The notes beneath the pieces were generated by a model. That model was not told the DNA's origin, did no database searches, and saw only the letters and a list, made by a program, of their open reading frames with translations. Below are positions 7,422 to 15,738 of a stretch of 31,100 nucleotides of DNA, piece by piece (within the stretch, counting starts at the first letter, position 1; every line of letters begins with the position of its first letter). A program made the position numbers and the translations under genes. This DNA comes from an uncultured Clostridia bacterium (GTDB lineage: Bacteria; Bacillota; Clostridia; Oscillospirales; CAG-272): contig CALAFS010000238.1 in NCBI GenBank assembly GCA_937892405.1, positions 1-31,100 of the forward strand, written 5' to 3'.

Positions 7422-8213
7422 TCACTCGATATTGAAGCGCTTATGCAGGAGATAATAGGTGAGGAAGTAGAAGAGGACGATCATCGCCATGGAGAGAAAA
7501 ATGTTCAGGGTATAGGTAAGCACCATGCTCTCGGTCGTGACGGTGAGGAGAGAGAGAAGCGACGAGAAAATCCCGTTGACGAAGGAGGCGAGGAAGACGA
7601 AGACGACGGCGCCGACGAGCCGCGCTTTCTTCAGGAGGGTGGCACCGAGGGTGATGGCGGCATAAATCAGGACAAACTCTCTGACGGCGGAGAAAAGCGC
7701 GTCGAAGATGCCGAGGACGAGCGTCGGGGCATCATGACCGACAATACCGATGATGTCAAGGTCGGAAAAGGAGTCCCATATGTTCTCGAATGTGCCCTGC
7801 TCTATCAGGAAAAGGACTTCCGGCAGGACGCTCGTCAGGGCATAGGCGAAGATCGCAACGATCCCGACGGCAAGTGCACACAAAAGGGCGGCAAACATCT
7901 TACCGAGGAGGAGCGAATGTGTGCCGACGGGGAGCGTCATCGTGAGATACCCTTCGTCGGTGAAAACCGACTTATAATAGCGGTAAAGAATCAAAATCCC
8001 CGCTGTCGCGGCAATACCGACGACGCCGACGATGGTCAGAACCCAAAGCCCGTAAAGTCCGAGGACGGACAGATTCGTTTCGCCGCTGATCATCCGATAG
8101 ATCAGCATACGGATCCCGAAGCCGAGAAGTCCGAGAGAAAGGAGGACGACGAGCATCGTCAGGACGATGTTGCGGAGGGACTTCATGTCATATTTGAAAA
8201 CTTTTCTTAACAT
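7422..8213 (-). CDS. ABC transporter permease-like membrane protein
   Basis: A 263-residue membrane protein with about six hydrophobic segments (near 16-40, 52-76, 100-128, 160-182, 196-220 and 232-255). The N-terminus MLRKVFKYDMKSL is typical of the ABC-2 type permeases that pair with single-domain ATPases in Bacillota. Its start overlaps the end of the ATPase gene by 7 bases, which points to translational coupling and a shared complex. Substrate is unknown; such pairs often export peptides or lipids or give antibiotic tolerance. Confidence 0.82.
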   Translation of the reverse strand: MLRKVFKYDMKSLRNIVLTMLVVLLSLGLLGFGIRMLIYRMISGETNLSVLGLYGLWVLTIVGVVGIAATAGILILYRYYKSVFTDEGYLTMTLPVGTHSLLLGKMFAALLCALAVGIVAIFAYALTSVLPEVLFLIEQGTFENIWDSFSDLDIIGIVGHDAPTLVLGIFDALFSAVREFVLIYAAITLGATLLKKARLVGAVVFVFLASFVNGIFSSLLSLLTVTTESMVLTYTLNIFLSMAMIVLFYFLTYYLLHKRFNIE

Positions 8214-8920
8214 CTGAACACCTCCCTGAAGTATTCGTCCACAGTTTTCCCTGTTTTCTCCTTCAGTCCTTCGGGCGTGCCGGTGGAATAAACTTTCCCG
8301 TTTTTCAAAAGGAGGAAGCCGTGCATCACCGACTCGATGTCGGAGATCAGGTGGGTGGAAATCAGGACAGAGGAAGTCGGGGAGTACGCCGAAAGGATCG
8401 TCCCGATGATAAAATCGCGGGCGGCGGGATCGACGCCGCTGATCGGCTCATCAAGGAGATACAGATCTGCCCTGCGGGACATCACCATGACGAGCTGCAC
8501 TTTTTCTTTCGTGCCCTTCGAGAGGTTCTTGATAATAAAGTTCGGATCGACGCCGAGGCTATCGAGCATGGAGACTGCGCGGGCACGGTCAAAGTCGGCG
8601 AAAAAGTCGGCGTAATAATCTACCGCCTCCGCGACGCGGAAGTGTTCCGGAATACTGTTGCGCTCGGGGAGATAGGCGACGCGGGATTTTGTCCCTTCCC
8701 CGACAGGGATCCCGTTCACCTCTGCGGTGCCGCCGGTCGGCGTGAGAAGTCCCGCGATAATCTTGATACAGGTGGTCTTACCCGATCCGTTCGGTCCGAG
8801 GAAGCCGATGATCTTCCCCCTTGGGACCTCGAAGGAGACATCGTCGAGAGCTATGAAGTTCCCGTACCGCTTCGTCAGATGGGAGACGGTCAGGACGGGG
8901 GTCATTTCGCTTTTGTCCAT
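8207..8920 (-). CDS. ABC transporter ATP-binding protein
   Basis: A 237-residue ATPase of the ABC-2/BcrA-like group. Walker A is GPNGSGKTT (42-50). The Q-loop position reads LPE, as is common in this group. The signature is degenerate, LSKGT (133-137). Walker B is LYLLDEP (153-159), the D-loop is SGVD and the switch histidine is H190. The start is supported by GAAAGGAA about 7 bases upstream and a strong promoter. It forms an exporter with the overlapping permease gene downstream. Confidence 0.92.
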   Translation of the reverse strand: MDKSEMTPVLTVSHLTKRYGNFIALDDVSFEVPRGKIIGFLGPNGSGKTTCIKIIAGLLTPTGGTAEVNGIPVGEGTKSRVAYLPERNSIPEHFRVAEAVDYYADFFADFDRARAVSMLDSLGVDPNFIIKNLSKGTKEKVQLVMVMSRRADLYLLDEPISGVDPAARDFIIGTILSAYSPTSSVLISTHLISDIESVMHGFLLLKNGKVYSTGTPEGLKEKTGKTVDEYFREVFRC

Positions 8921-8962
8921 AGGTTGTTCCTTTCAGAATCGCCGCTTGTGCGGTTCCCTTTT

Positions 8963-8991
8963 AGGATAGCACAAAAGCGCGGTATTGTCAA
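8963..8991 (-). promoter_or_regulatory. Promoter of the ABC exporter operon
   Basis: Reading the minus strand, a perfect TTGACA (8986-8991), a 17-base spacer and TATCCT (8963-8968) form a strong promoter. Its -35 box lies inside the inverted repeat 8977-9011. Confidence 0.82.
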
Positions 8992-9011
8992 GGAAAATGA
9001 CAATGCCGCGC
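8977..9011 (-). terminator. Inverted repeat: terminator of the DUF4830 gene overlapping the next promoter
   Basis: Arms GCGCGGTATTGTCA (8977-8990) and TGACAATGCCGCGC (8998-9011) pair over 14 bp with one G-U, around a 7-base loop. On the minus strand the stem is followed by TTTTG, so it can end the upstream DUF4830 transcript. The same sequence carries the -35 box of the ABC operon, so it may instead be an operator. Confidence 0.65.
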
Positions 9012-9046
9012 GAAAGAAGGAAAGAAAATTCACAAAAGATACGATT

Positions 9047-9550
9047 TTACTCTGACATCTCGCCGAGAAGCGCCGAAAACTGGGTCAGCGGCTTGACAAA
9101 TCCCTTCGGGTCGGCAGTGGAGACATCGCAGCCGATAACACGCCCACGGTACACGAGAAGGGTGGCATAGAGCGGTCCCGTGCTCTCGGGTGCATTCGTC
9201 ACCTCGTAGGTATAGCGCGTGACCTTTTTCTTCTGATACTTGGAGATGTCGAGCCCCTGCATCTTCTGCACCTCGTTATACCCCATCATCACGCGGTCAA
9301 AATTCTCGGGCATGGTGAAGCTCTCCTCTTCGGCACTCCCCTCCTTCACCTCAATGCCGAACTGCAGCAGGAAGGCGACGCGGTCGGCGTCCTCTTTGAT
9401 CCCCGAAAAATCATACCCGTCGATACCGGCGGCAGAGGCATAGACGGCATTCTGCCCGCCGACGGCGAGCAGACTCACAAGGACGGCAAGCGTCAGCGCG
9501 AGAATCGCGAAAAACCGCACGGTGGACGCACGCACAGAACAGATAAACAT
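9047..9550 (-). CDS. DUF4830 protein, exported or membrane-anchored
   Basis: A 167-residue protein with one N-terminal hydrophobic segment (about 12-32), a signal peptide or anchor ending near AVYASAA. The mature part matches DUF4830: AFLLQFGIEVKE, then PENFDRVMMGYNEVQKMQGLDISKY, then VTRYTYEV and VYRGRVIGCDVST. Family members are Clostridial proteins of unknown function, usually beside spore or envelope genes. AAAGGAG about 9 bases upstream supports the start. A good promoter was not found, although the minus strand has TAGAAT at 9588-9593. Confidence 0.78.
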   Translation of the reverse strand: MFICSVRASTVRFFAILALTLAVLVSLLAVGGQNAVYASAAGIDGYDFSGIKEDADRVAFLLQFGIEVKEGSAEEESFTMPENFDRVMMGYNEVQKMQGLDISKYQKKKVTRYTYEVTNAPESTGPLYATLLVYRGRVIGCDVSTADPKGFVKPLTQFSALLGEMSE

Positions 9551-9877
9551 AGCATATACTCCTTTTCACGGATTCGTTTTCCGCTTCATTCTATGCGTCC
9601 GCCGGACGGGGTATTCCTGTTTTTTCCCTGCATGCGTTTTCGGTACTTATCAAAGAAAAGACAAGCTGTTTTCCTGATATTTCGGAAGTTTTTTCTTTAT
9701 TTTCACGAAAGATCGTACCGATTCCCGCAATTTTGAAAAGATCTCACTCTGTTTTTTCTCCTTCGCGTCTCATTTTTTTTCAAAAACCGTGTTTATCAAA
9801 GAAAAACAACAAATTTTACAGCTTGTCCCGGTAGTTTCCGCTCATTTTTCGCCGCAATGCTTATTTTCACGATAAAA
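9551..9877. other. AT-rich intergenic stretch
   Basis: No gene is supported here. The stretch is much richer in A and T than its surroundings. It holds a 13-base direct repeat TTATCAAAGAAAA (9647-9659 and 9793-9805), and an inverted pair ACAAGCTGT (9661-9669) and ACAGCTTGT (9818-9826). It must contain the promoter of the DUF4830 gene. I see no convincing structured RNA. Confidence 0.5.
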
Positions 9878-9904
9878 GGGCTGTCGCCGATATGGCGACA
9901 GCCC
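9873..9904 (-). terminator. Terminator of the cysteine-rich peptide gene
   Basis: GGGCTGTCGCC (9878-9888) pairs perfectly with GGCGACAGCCC (9894-9904) around a 5-base loop. On the minus strand the stem is followed by TTTTATCG. It lies 15 bases after the stop of the small gene at 9920. Confidence 0.82.
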
Positions 9905-9919
9905 TCTTTCATGCCGAAC

Positions 9920-10015
9920 TCAGTTGTTGCAGCAGCAGCAGAACACGATCACAATCGCGAGAATGATGATCCAAGTGCAGTTATCGTCGAAAAGATGGCA
10001 AAAGCAGTTGTTCAT
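9920..10015 (-). CDS. 31-residue cysteine-rich membrane peptide
   Basis: A very short gene with all the expected signals: GGAGGAAACAT directly before the ATG, a TGA stop, and a perfect terminator 15 bases later. The peptide starts MNNCFCHLFDDNCTW, continues with a hydrophobic run of about 11 residues (IIILAIVIVF), and ends in four cysteines and two asparagines. There are seven cysteines in 31 residues. Short Cys-rich, single-span peptides of this design occur in Clostridia and are usually left unannotated. I know of no assigned role; the cysteines could bind metal, form disulfides or be acylated. A short GCGGT/ACCGC hairpin (10040-10054) lies in its leader. Confidence 0.75.
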   Translation of the reverse strand: MNNCFCHLFDDNCTWIIILAIVIVFCCCCNN

Positions 10016-10097
10016 ATGTTTCCTCCGGGAGTTTTTCGGGCGGTTTTGCACCGCTCATTATCATAGTATGCACCCCGTGAGGATCGGTGACACTTCT

Positions 10098-12218
10098 CTA
10101 CTTATCAAACGAGAATTTTACTTCCCCGTCTTTCAGCACGAGCTTTCCCTCAAAGGACTTGCCGTTCTTCGAGACAAAGCCGCGCAGCCATGCGGTCGAG
10201 CCGGTGGCAAGCAGGCGCGACACCTCGCTCTTCGGAATCGGGCGGTGGCAGATACTCGTCCCGACGCGGAAGGTACACCCCTCCTTATATCCCATACAGC
10301 CGTAGGCGTTGTTGCCGCGGATCACCGACTTTCCGCACAGGGGACAGGTGCCGACGATCTCTCCGAGCTTCCCCGTGTCGAGGTCGCCGAGGCTCGCCTC
10401 CTGCGCCGCCCCGCTTTTGAAGATCTCCGCGATCTCGTCCTCGGCGATCTTCACGCTGTCGTCAACGCTCATCTCCCCGTGAAAGACCTTTTTCAGGGCT
10501 TTTCCGAGCTCGCTCGTCTTATATTTATCCATCGTAATGGAGAGGCGCTCGAGAGAGCGGATCAGGCGCTCGCCCCCTTCGAGAATGGTATAGGTATCCT
10601 TTTTCAGGTCGATATAGCCGCTCTTTTTCGCATTGTCGATGATACCGGTACGGGTCGCCTCGGTGCCGAGCTCAAGCCCCTCGAAGACGGCTTTGTAATC
10701 CTCGGCGTCGTCGACCTCGCCGTTCTCTTCCAGCTCTTTGGCGCGGGCTTTATCGTCCTTGAAGGGATTTTTCAGATAGTTGTTCAGCGTCTCGATGGTA
10801 TAGTGCTTCGGCGGGGTGGTCTCCCTCTCCACCGGCTTGAAATCAATATTGACGCTCTCGCCCTCCTCGAGTTTCGGGAGGACCTTGTCTTTCTGATTAT
10901 AATCATCGTATTTTGTCCAGCCGGGGGCGCGGATCACGGTGCCCTTCAGGACAAATTCTTCGAGATCGCCGACCTTGATGCGGATCTCGCTCTTGTCGGC
11001 GAGGCACTCCTCCCCGCAGAACACGGCGACAAAGCGGCGGAAGACGGTGGAATAGACCTGCTTTTCCTTCTCCGAGAGCTTCTCGGCGGGCGGAATCTTG
11101 TAGGTCGGGGTCAGAGCGGAGTGGGACTCAATCTTGGAATCGTCAAAGATATATTTGGAATCCTTGAAGCGGACGGGATAGCCGAGCTTCGCGACGCCGG
11201 CGATGATGGCGCGCATCTTATCCTTTTCGGCGGTGGCGAGGTACTCCGAGTTGGTACGCGGATAGGTCAGATACCCCTCCTCGTACAGCTTCTGCACGAT
11301 GGCAAGGCTCTCCGCCATGGACATCTTGTATTTCTTACCGAGGACATTCTGAAGGGTGGAGAGCGAATAGAGCTTGCCCGGCAGGATCGTGTCCTTCTTG
11401 TTTTTCACTGCGGTGACGACGGCGCCCGTGTCGTTATAGAGTTTCGCGGTCTCTTTCGCCTTCTCAAGCTCCTCTGCGGAGAATTTCGTCTTCCCGTTCA
11501 GCTCGACCTTCTCTCCGTGCGTCTTCTCCGCGCTGGAGATGGTGTAATAAGTCTCGGGCTTGAAGTTGCGGATCTCCATATCGCGCTCATAGATCGCGCG
11601 CACGATGGGTACAATGACGCGTCCGACGCGCAGGAGCGTGCCCGTGCGGATCGTGGCATAGCGCGTCAGATTCACTCCGTAGAGCCAATCGATATAGGTG
11701 CGGGCGTACCCCTCGTTTGCAAGGTTGTCGTAGGCGCCCTCCTCTTTCATTTCACCGAGGGCGGCGCGCACCGTCTCCGGCGTCTGATCGGGGAGCCAGA
11801 GGCGCAGAAAGCGCTTTTCCCCCTTCATGGCATAGCGGACACAGAGGCGGACGATAATCTCCCCCTCGCGGTCGGCGTCTCCCGCGTTGACGATCGTGTC
11901 GACATCGTCACGGTTACAGAGGGTCTCAAGAAGGCGGAACTGCCGCTCCACCCCGGCGTCGACCTTTTTGTCCGCGCCCTTTCTCAGGGTGAAGCGGAAC
12001 TCCTTCGGAAAGCAGGGCAGGTTCTCAAGCGTCCAGCGGGTGCCGCCCCCCGGCGCGGGAGAATACTCTTCGACATCGGCAAGAGAAAACAGGTGTCCGA
12101 AGGCATAGCTGACAAGATAGCCGCCGCCTTCAAAATACCCGTTCCTCTTCGTCATCTCTCCGATCCCGGCGCAGATATTGCGCGCGAGACTCGGCTTTTC
12201 CGCGATAATCAGTATCAT
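10098..12218 (-). CDS. topB: DNA topoisomerase III (type IA)
   Basis: A 706-residue type IA topoisomerase that relaxes or decatenates DNA by passing a strand through a single-strand break. The TOPRIM domain has EKPS (7-10) and DADREGE (114-120) for Mg2+. The active-site tyrosine is Y319 in LTYPRTNSEYL. A C-terminal zinc finger begins CPLCGKSV and includes two further cysteines in CMGYKEGC, followed by a small domain seen in TopB-like proteins of Bacillota. GGAGAAGAAT precedes the ATG. The gene is monocistronic and divergent from tdk. Confidence 0.93.
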   Translation of the reverse strand: MILIIAEKPSLARNICAGIGEMTKRNGYFEGGGYLVSYAFGHLFSLADVEEYSPAPGGGTRWTLENLPCFPKEFRFTLRKGADKKVDAGVERQFRLLETLCNRDDVDTIVNAGDADREGEIIVRLCVRYAMKGEKRFLRLWLPDQTPETVRAALGEMKEEGAYDNLANEGYARTYIDWLYGVNLTRYATIRTGTLLRVGRVIVPIVRAIYERDMEIRNFKPETYYTISSAEKTHGEKVELNGKTKFSAEELEKAKETAKLYNDTGAVVTAVKNKKDTILPGKLYSLSTLQNVLGKKYKMSMAESLAIVQKLYEEGYLTYPRTNSEYLATAEKDKMRAIIAGVAKLGYPVRFKDSKYIFDDSKIESHSALTPTYKIPPAEKLSEKEKQVYSTVFRRFVAVFCGEECLADKSEIRIKVGDLEEFVLKGTVIRAPGWTKYDDYNQKDKVLPKLEEGESVNIDFKPVERETTPPKHYTIETLNNYLKNPFKDDKARAKELEENGEVDDAEDYKAVFEGLELGTEATRTGIIDNAKKSGYIDLKKDTYTILEGGERLIRSLERLSITMDKYKTSELGKALKKVFHGEMSVDDSVKIAEDEIAEIFKSGAAQEASLGDLDTGKLGEIVGTCPLCGKSVIRGNNAYGCMGYKEGCTFRVGTSICHRPIPKSEVSRLLATGSTAWLRGFVSKNGKSFEGKLVLKDGEVKFSFDK

Positions 12219-12250
12219 ATTCTTCTCCGATGTCTTCTCTTTTACGGTCT

Positions 12251-12279
12251 ATTTTACCATATCCCGAGGTAAATTTCTA
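12251..12279 (-). promoter_or_regulatory. Putative topB promoter
   Basis: The minus strand has TAAAAT (12251-12256) preceded by TGG, an extended -10, and TAGAAA (12274-12279) 17 bases upstream as a weak -35. A short inverted pair TTTACC/GGTAAA straddles the spacer. Confidence 0.5.
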
Positions 12280-12378
12280 CCCCTTTCCTTTATTTTAGCC
12301 GATTTTTGTGAGAATTGCCGTATTTTTTGCGCGGAATGACGAAATTTCCGAAAAGTCCTTTTATTTCTTTCAAAGATA

Positions 12379-12387
12379 TGATATACT
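12379..12387 (+). promoter_or_regulatory. Extended -10 promoter of the tdk operon
   Basis: TGATATACT contains an extended -10 (TGa followed by TATACT, 12382-12387). No good -35 is seen. A 7-bp hairpin, GGGGGAC with GTCCTCC, falls at about the predicted transcript 5' end near 12396-12412. Confidence 0.55.
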
Positions 12388-12440
12388 TTGGATTGGGGGA
12401 CTCTGTCCTCCGACTGATAAAGAAAAGTGACGGTATCACA

Positions 12441-13049
12441 ATGGCAAAGCTCTATTTCAAATACGGCGCCATGGGCTCGTCCAAGACGGCACAGGCACTG
12501 ATTACCAAATTCAATTACGAAGAGCGGGGCATGCGCGTCTGGCTCATTAAGCCCTCGACCGACAACCGCGACGGAGAGGACATCATTCTCTCGAGAATCG
12601 GGCTTTCCGCCGCCTGCACGCCGATCTCCTCGGAGGACGACCTTCTCGCGCGGTTCCGTGCCGAACAGGCGGGCGTCGATGTCATCATCGCGGACGAGTG
12701 CCAGTTCTTCACGAAAAAACAGATCGACGAGCTGCGCCGGATTGTGAACGAGTGCGGCGTCCCCGTCCTCTGCTTCGGTCTGCGCACCGACTTTCTGACC
12801 CACCTGTTCCCGGGGAGCGCGCGCCTTTTCGAGGTGGCGGACTCCATCGCCGAGATCAAGACGATCTGCGGCTGCGGCGCCAAGGCGACGGTCAATGCCA
12901 GAATCGACGAGAACGGGCACATCGTCACCGAGGGCACGCAGGTCGTGCTCGGCGGCAACGACCGCTATCTCGCCATGTGTCATAAATGCTGGGTCGAGCG
13001 AATCGCCCGTGAAAAAAAGGAAAAAGCAGAAAGGAATTCCATGCAATGA
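12441..13049 (+). CDS. tdk: Thymidine kinase (type II)
   Basis: A 202-residue enzyme that phosphorylates thymidine (and deoxyuridine) with ATP for dTMP salvage. The P-loop is GAMGSSKT (9-16). The catalytic glutamate is E86 in DECQF (85-89). The lasso domain has a zinc site formed by C143, C145, C180 and C183, as in TK1-type kinases. The frame is open upstream, but the ATG at 12441 starts at the conserved beta-strand before the P-loop; the ribosome binding site (AAGTGACGG) is weak. Its stop overlaps the deoC start as ATGA, so the two are translationally coupled. Confidence 0.93.
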   Translation: MAKLYFKYGAMGSSKTAQALITKFNYEERGMRVWLIKPSTDNRDGEDIILSRIGLSAACTPISSEDDLLARFRAEQAGVDVIIADECQFFTKKQIDELRRIVNECGVPVLCFGLRTDFLTHLFPGSARLFEVADSIAEIKTICGCGAKATVNARIDENGHIVTEGTQVVLGGNDRYLAMCHKCWVERIAREKKEKAERNSMQ

Positions 13050-13702
13050 ACATTCATGACATTCTCTCAAAATGCGATCATACCCTCCTTTCACAGAACG
13101 CGACCGTACAGGAGATCCGCGCCGTGCTCGACGACGGAATCCGTTACGGCGTCGCCTCGGTCTGCCTCCCGCCCGTCTATGTCAGAGGGGCGAAGGAATA
13201 TGTCGGCGACCGGCTGAAAATCTGCACGGTCATCGGCTTCCCGAACGGGTATCAGACGACGGCGGTCAAGGTCTATGAGACCGAGGACGCCATTCGGAAC
13301 GGGGCGGACGAGATCGACATGGTCATCTGCATCGGTCACCTGAAAGACCGCCGCTACGAGGAGATCCTCGACGAGATCCGCGCCGTCAAGGCGGCGTGCG
13401 GCGACCATATTCTGAAGGTCATCATCGAGACTTGCCTTCTGACGACGGACGAGAAGATCAAGATGTGCGAGATCGTCTCGGCGTCGGGCGCCGACTACAT
13501 CAAGACCTCGACCGGCTTCGGCGGGGGCGGCGCGACCAAAGAGGATGTCGCGCTCTTCAAAGAGCATGTCGCGCCCCATGTGAAAATCAAAGCGGCAGGG
13601 GGCATCGCCTCTCTCGAAGACGCCGAAGATTTTCTGAATCTCGGTGCCGACCGTCTCGGCACCAGCCGCATCGTCAAGCTGGCAAAAGCACAGGGAATCT
13701 GA
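13046..13702 (+). CDS. deoC: Deoxyribose-phosphate aldolase
   Basis: A 218-residue class I aldolase that splits 2-deoxyribose-5-phosphate into glyceraldehyde-3-phosphate and acetaldehyde. The Schiff-base lysine is K153 in DYIKTSTGFGGGG. K182 in VKIKAAGG is the second catalytic lysine, and D91 in DEIDMVI is the conserved acid. AAAGGAATTCC lies just before the start, inside tdk. It acts after phosphopentomutase, encoded two genes downstream, to send deoxyribose from DNA or nucleosides into glycolysis. Confidence 0.95.
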   Translation: MNIHDILSKCDHTLLSQNATVQEIRAVLDDGIRYGVASVCLPPVYVRGAKEYVGDRLKICTVIGFPNGYQTTAVKVYETEDAIRNGADEIDMVICIGHLKDRRYEEILDEIRAVKAACGDHILKVIIETCLLTTDEKIKMCEIVSASGADYIKTSTGFGGGGATKEDVALFKEHVAPHVKIKAAGGIASLEDAEDFLNLGADRLGTSRIVKLAKAQGI

Positions 13703-13773
13703 TAAAAAAGCATACAATTCTTTACATAATTGCAAGAAAGGCGCTTTCGTTATATGAAAGCTATGGGAATATT

Positions 13774-14493
13774 ATGGCACTTTATCCGACACCGCATATT
13801 CACGCGACGCCCGACGATTTTGCAAAAACCGTCCTGATGCCGGGCGACCCGCTCCGCTCGAAATTCATCGCCGAGAACTTTCTCGAATCCCCCCGTCTCA
13901 TCAACAATGTGCGCGGCGTGCAGGGGTACACCGGCACATGGCGCGGCGTCCCCGTCACGGTGATGGCGAGCGGAATGGGCATGCCCTCCATCGGCATTTA
14001 TTCTTATGAACTCTATCACTTCTTCGGCGTGGAGAACATCATCCGCGTCGGGTCGATCGGCGCGCTTTCCGAGCGCGTGCATGTACGCGATATTCTGATC
14101 GGAATGGGCGCGTCGACGAACTCCTCCTACGGCGAGCAATACGGGCTCTGCGGCACCTTCGCTCCGATCGCCGACTATGAACTGATGAAAGTGGCGATTG
14201 AGGAGACCGAGGCGCTCGGCGTCCGCTATGCCGTCGGCAATCTTCTCTCCTCCGATGTCTTCTATAATGCGGATCCCGAATTCAACGAAAAGTACCGCAA
14301 ACTCGGAATCCTCGGCGTGGAGATGGAAGCGGCGGCGCTCTATATGAACGCGGCGGCGGCGGGCAAGCGTGCCCTCGCGATCTGCACCGTCTCCGACCAC
14401 ATTCTGACGGGTGAGGCGCTCGACGCGGAGAGCCGTCAGAACAGCTTTACCGACATGATGAAGATCGCGCTGAACACCGCCGCGAGATTCTGA
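13774..14493 (+). CDS. deoD: Purine-nucleoside phosphorylase, DeoD type
   Basis: A 239-residue phosphorylase that converts purine (deoxy)nucleosides and phosphate into base plus (deoxy)ribose-1-phosphate. The family motifs are MPGDPLRSKFIAENFL near the N-terminus, MASGMGMPSIGIYSYEL (64-80), RVGSIGAL (91-98), VEMEAAALY (182-190) and VSDHI with D208, the acid that activates the base. It follows deoC after 71 AT-rich bases that hold a GCTTTC/GAAAGC hairpin (13743-13761). The ribosome binding site is weak, so the start rests on the family N-terminus. Confidence 0.94.
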   Translation: MALYPTPHIHATPDDFAKTVLMPGDPLRSKFIAENFLESPRLINNVRGVQGYTGTWRGVPVTVMASGMGMPSIGIYSYELYHFFGVENIIRVGSIGALSERVHVRDILIGMGASTNSSYGEQYGLCGTFAPIADYELMKVAIEETEALGVRYAVGNLLSSDVFYNADPEFNEKYRKLGILGVEMEAAALYMNAAAAGKRALAICTVSDHILTGEALDAESRQNSFTDMMKIALNTAARF

Positions 14494-14515
14494 CGGGAAA
14501 GAGAAGGAAAAGCCT

Positions 14516-15685
14516 ATGAAAAAGCGTATATTTCTGATTGTCCTCGACTCGGTCGGGATCGGTGCGGCGTCCGATGCCGCGGAATTCGGCGACATCGGCG
14601 CGGACACCATGCGAAGAATTCACTCGTCGGAGAAATTCTCCGTTCCCACCCTGCTCTCGCTCGGACTCGGGAACATCGACGGCATCGACTATCTGCCGAA
14701 GACCGACGCCCCCCGCGCCGCGGTGGCAAGACTCCGCGAGGAGAGCCGCGGCAAAGACACGACCATCGGTCACTGGGAGATGGCGGGCGTCATCTCGACC
14801 TCTCCTCTGCCGACCTACCCGAACGGATTCCCCCGTGAGATCATCTCCGCTTTCAGTGCGGCGACAGGACGGGGCGTCCTCTGCAACAAGCCCTACTCCG
14901 GCACCGATGTGATCCGCGATTACGGCGAAAAGCACATGGAGACGGGCGACCTCATCGTCTACACCTCGGCGGACAGCGTCTTTCAGATTGCGGCGCACGA
15001 GGCGATCGTGCCTCCCGAGACGCTGTATGAATACTGTCGGATCGCACGCGGAATCCTGACCGGGAAGAACGCGGTCGGGCGCGTGATCGCGCGTCCCTTC
15101 ATCGGCACGGCGGGCAACTTCAAGCGGACGGGAAACCGCCGCGACTTCTCCCTTGCGCCGACGGGCAGAACCATGCTCGACGCGATCTCCGAGGCGGGAC
15201 TCGATGTGATCTCGGTCGGTAAGATCTCGGATATTTTCGCCGGGCGGGGTGTCACCGACGCGGTCGTGGCGCACGGCAATGCCGAAGGCATGGCGGCGAC
15301 CGACGCACTTCTGCCGCGGGACTTTCACGGTCTTGCCTTCATCAACCTTGTCGACTTCGACATGCTCTACGGCCACCGTCAGGATGTCGAGGGGTATGCC
15401 GCGGCGCTCACCGCCTTCGACACATGGCTCTCGGGATTTTTACCGAAGCTCGGTGCGGAGGATCTCCTCCTCATCACCGCCGACCACGGCTGTGACCCCG
15501 GAGACAAGAGCACCGACCATACGAGAGAATATGTCCCGCTCTTCGCCTACGGCGAGGGCGTGACCCCGGTCAATATGGGAACGAGACGCACTTTCTCCGA
15601 TATTGCGGCGACGGTGACCGACATTCTGAATGTGCCGTACGAGACGCCGATCGGCGTCAGTTTCAAGGACGAAATTCTGAAATAA
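14516..15685 (+). CDS. deoB: Phosphopentomutase
   Basis: A 389-residue alkaline-phosphatase-superfamily mutase that interconverts (deoxy)ribose-1-phosphate and the 5-phosphate. D11 in IVLDSVGIG is a metal ligand. T82 in the KDT of GKDTTIGHWE is the phosphorylated nucleophile position. TADHGCDPGDKSTDHTRE near the C-terminus carries the remaining metal ligands. It begins 22 bases after deoD and has AGAAGGAAAAG as ribosome binding site. It links the phosphorylases encoded here to deoC. Confidence 0.95.
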   Translation: MKKRIFLIVLDSVGIGAASDAAEFGDIGADTMRRIHSSEKFSVPTLLSLGLGNIDGIDYLPKTDAPRAAVARLREESRGKDTTIGHWEMAGVISTSPLPTYPNGFPREIISAFSAATGRGVLCNKPYSGTDVIRDYGEKHMETGDLIVYTSADSVFQIAAHEAIVPPETLYEYCRIARGILTGKNAVGRVIARPFIGTAGNFKRTGNRRDFSLAPTGRTMLDAISEAGLDVISVGKISDIFAGRGVTDAVVAHGNAEGMAATDALLPRDFHGLAFINLVDFDMLYGHRQDVEGYAAALTAFDTWLSGFLPKLGAEDLLLITADHGCDPGDKSTDHTREYVPLFAYGEGVTPVNMGTRRTFSDIAATVTDILNVPYETPIGVSFKDEILK

Positions 15686-15688
15686 GGA

Positions 15689-15720
15689 AAGTTATTTTTA
15701 CATTTTTCGGCAAATAACTT
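15689..15720. repeat. AT-rich inverted repeat between deoB and cdd
   Basis: AAGTTATTT (15689-15697) and AAATAACTT (15712-15720) are perfect 9-base complements around a 14-base loop, immediately before the cdd ribosome binding site. It may be an intercistronic RNA hairpin or an operator; its low GC makes a stable hairpin doubtful. Confidence 0.5.
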
Positions 15721-15738
15721 GCAAAAGGAGCTTTCGAT

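Noticed and set aside
9924..12272. A very long open frame on the plus strand, antisense to topB
   Set aside because: It mirrors the codon structure of topB, has no ribosome binding site and no recognisable domains. Long antisense frames are expected opposite GC-rich genes.
14516..15685. Possible loss of the deoB nucleophile, because the residue before GHWE is Ile
   Set aside because: The conserved acceptor is the Thr of KDT, which is present as T82; the residue before GHWE varies in the family.
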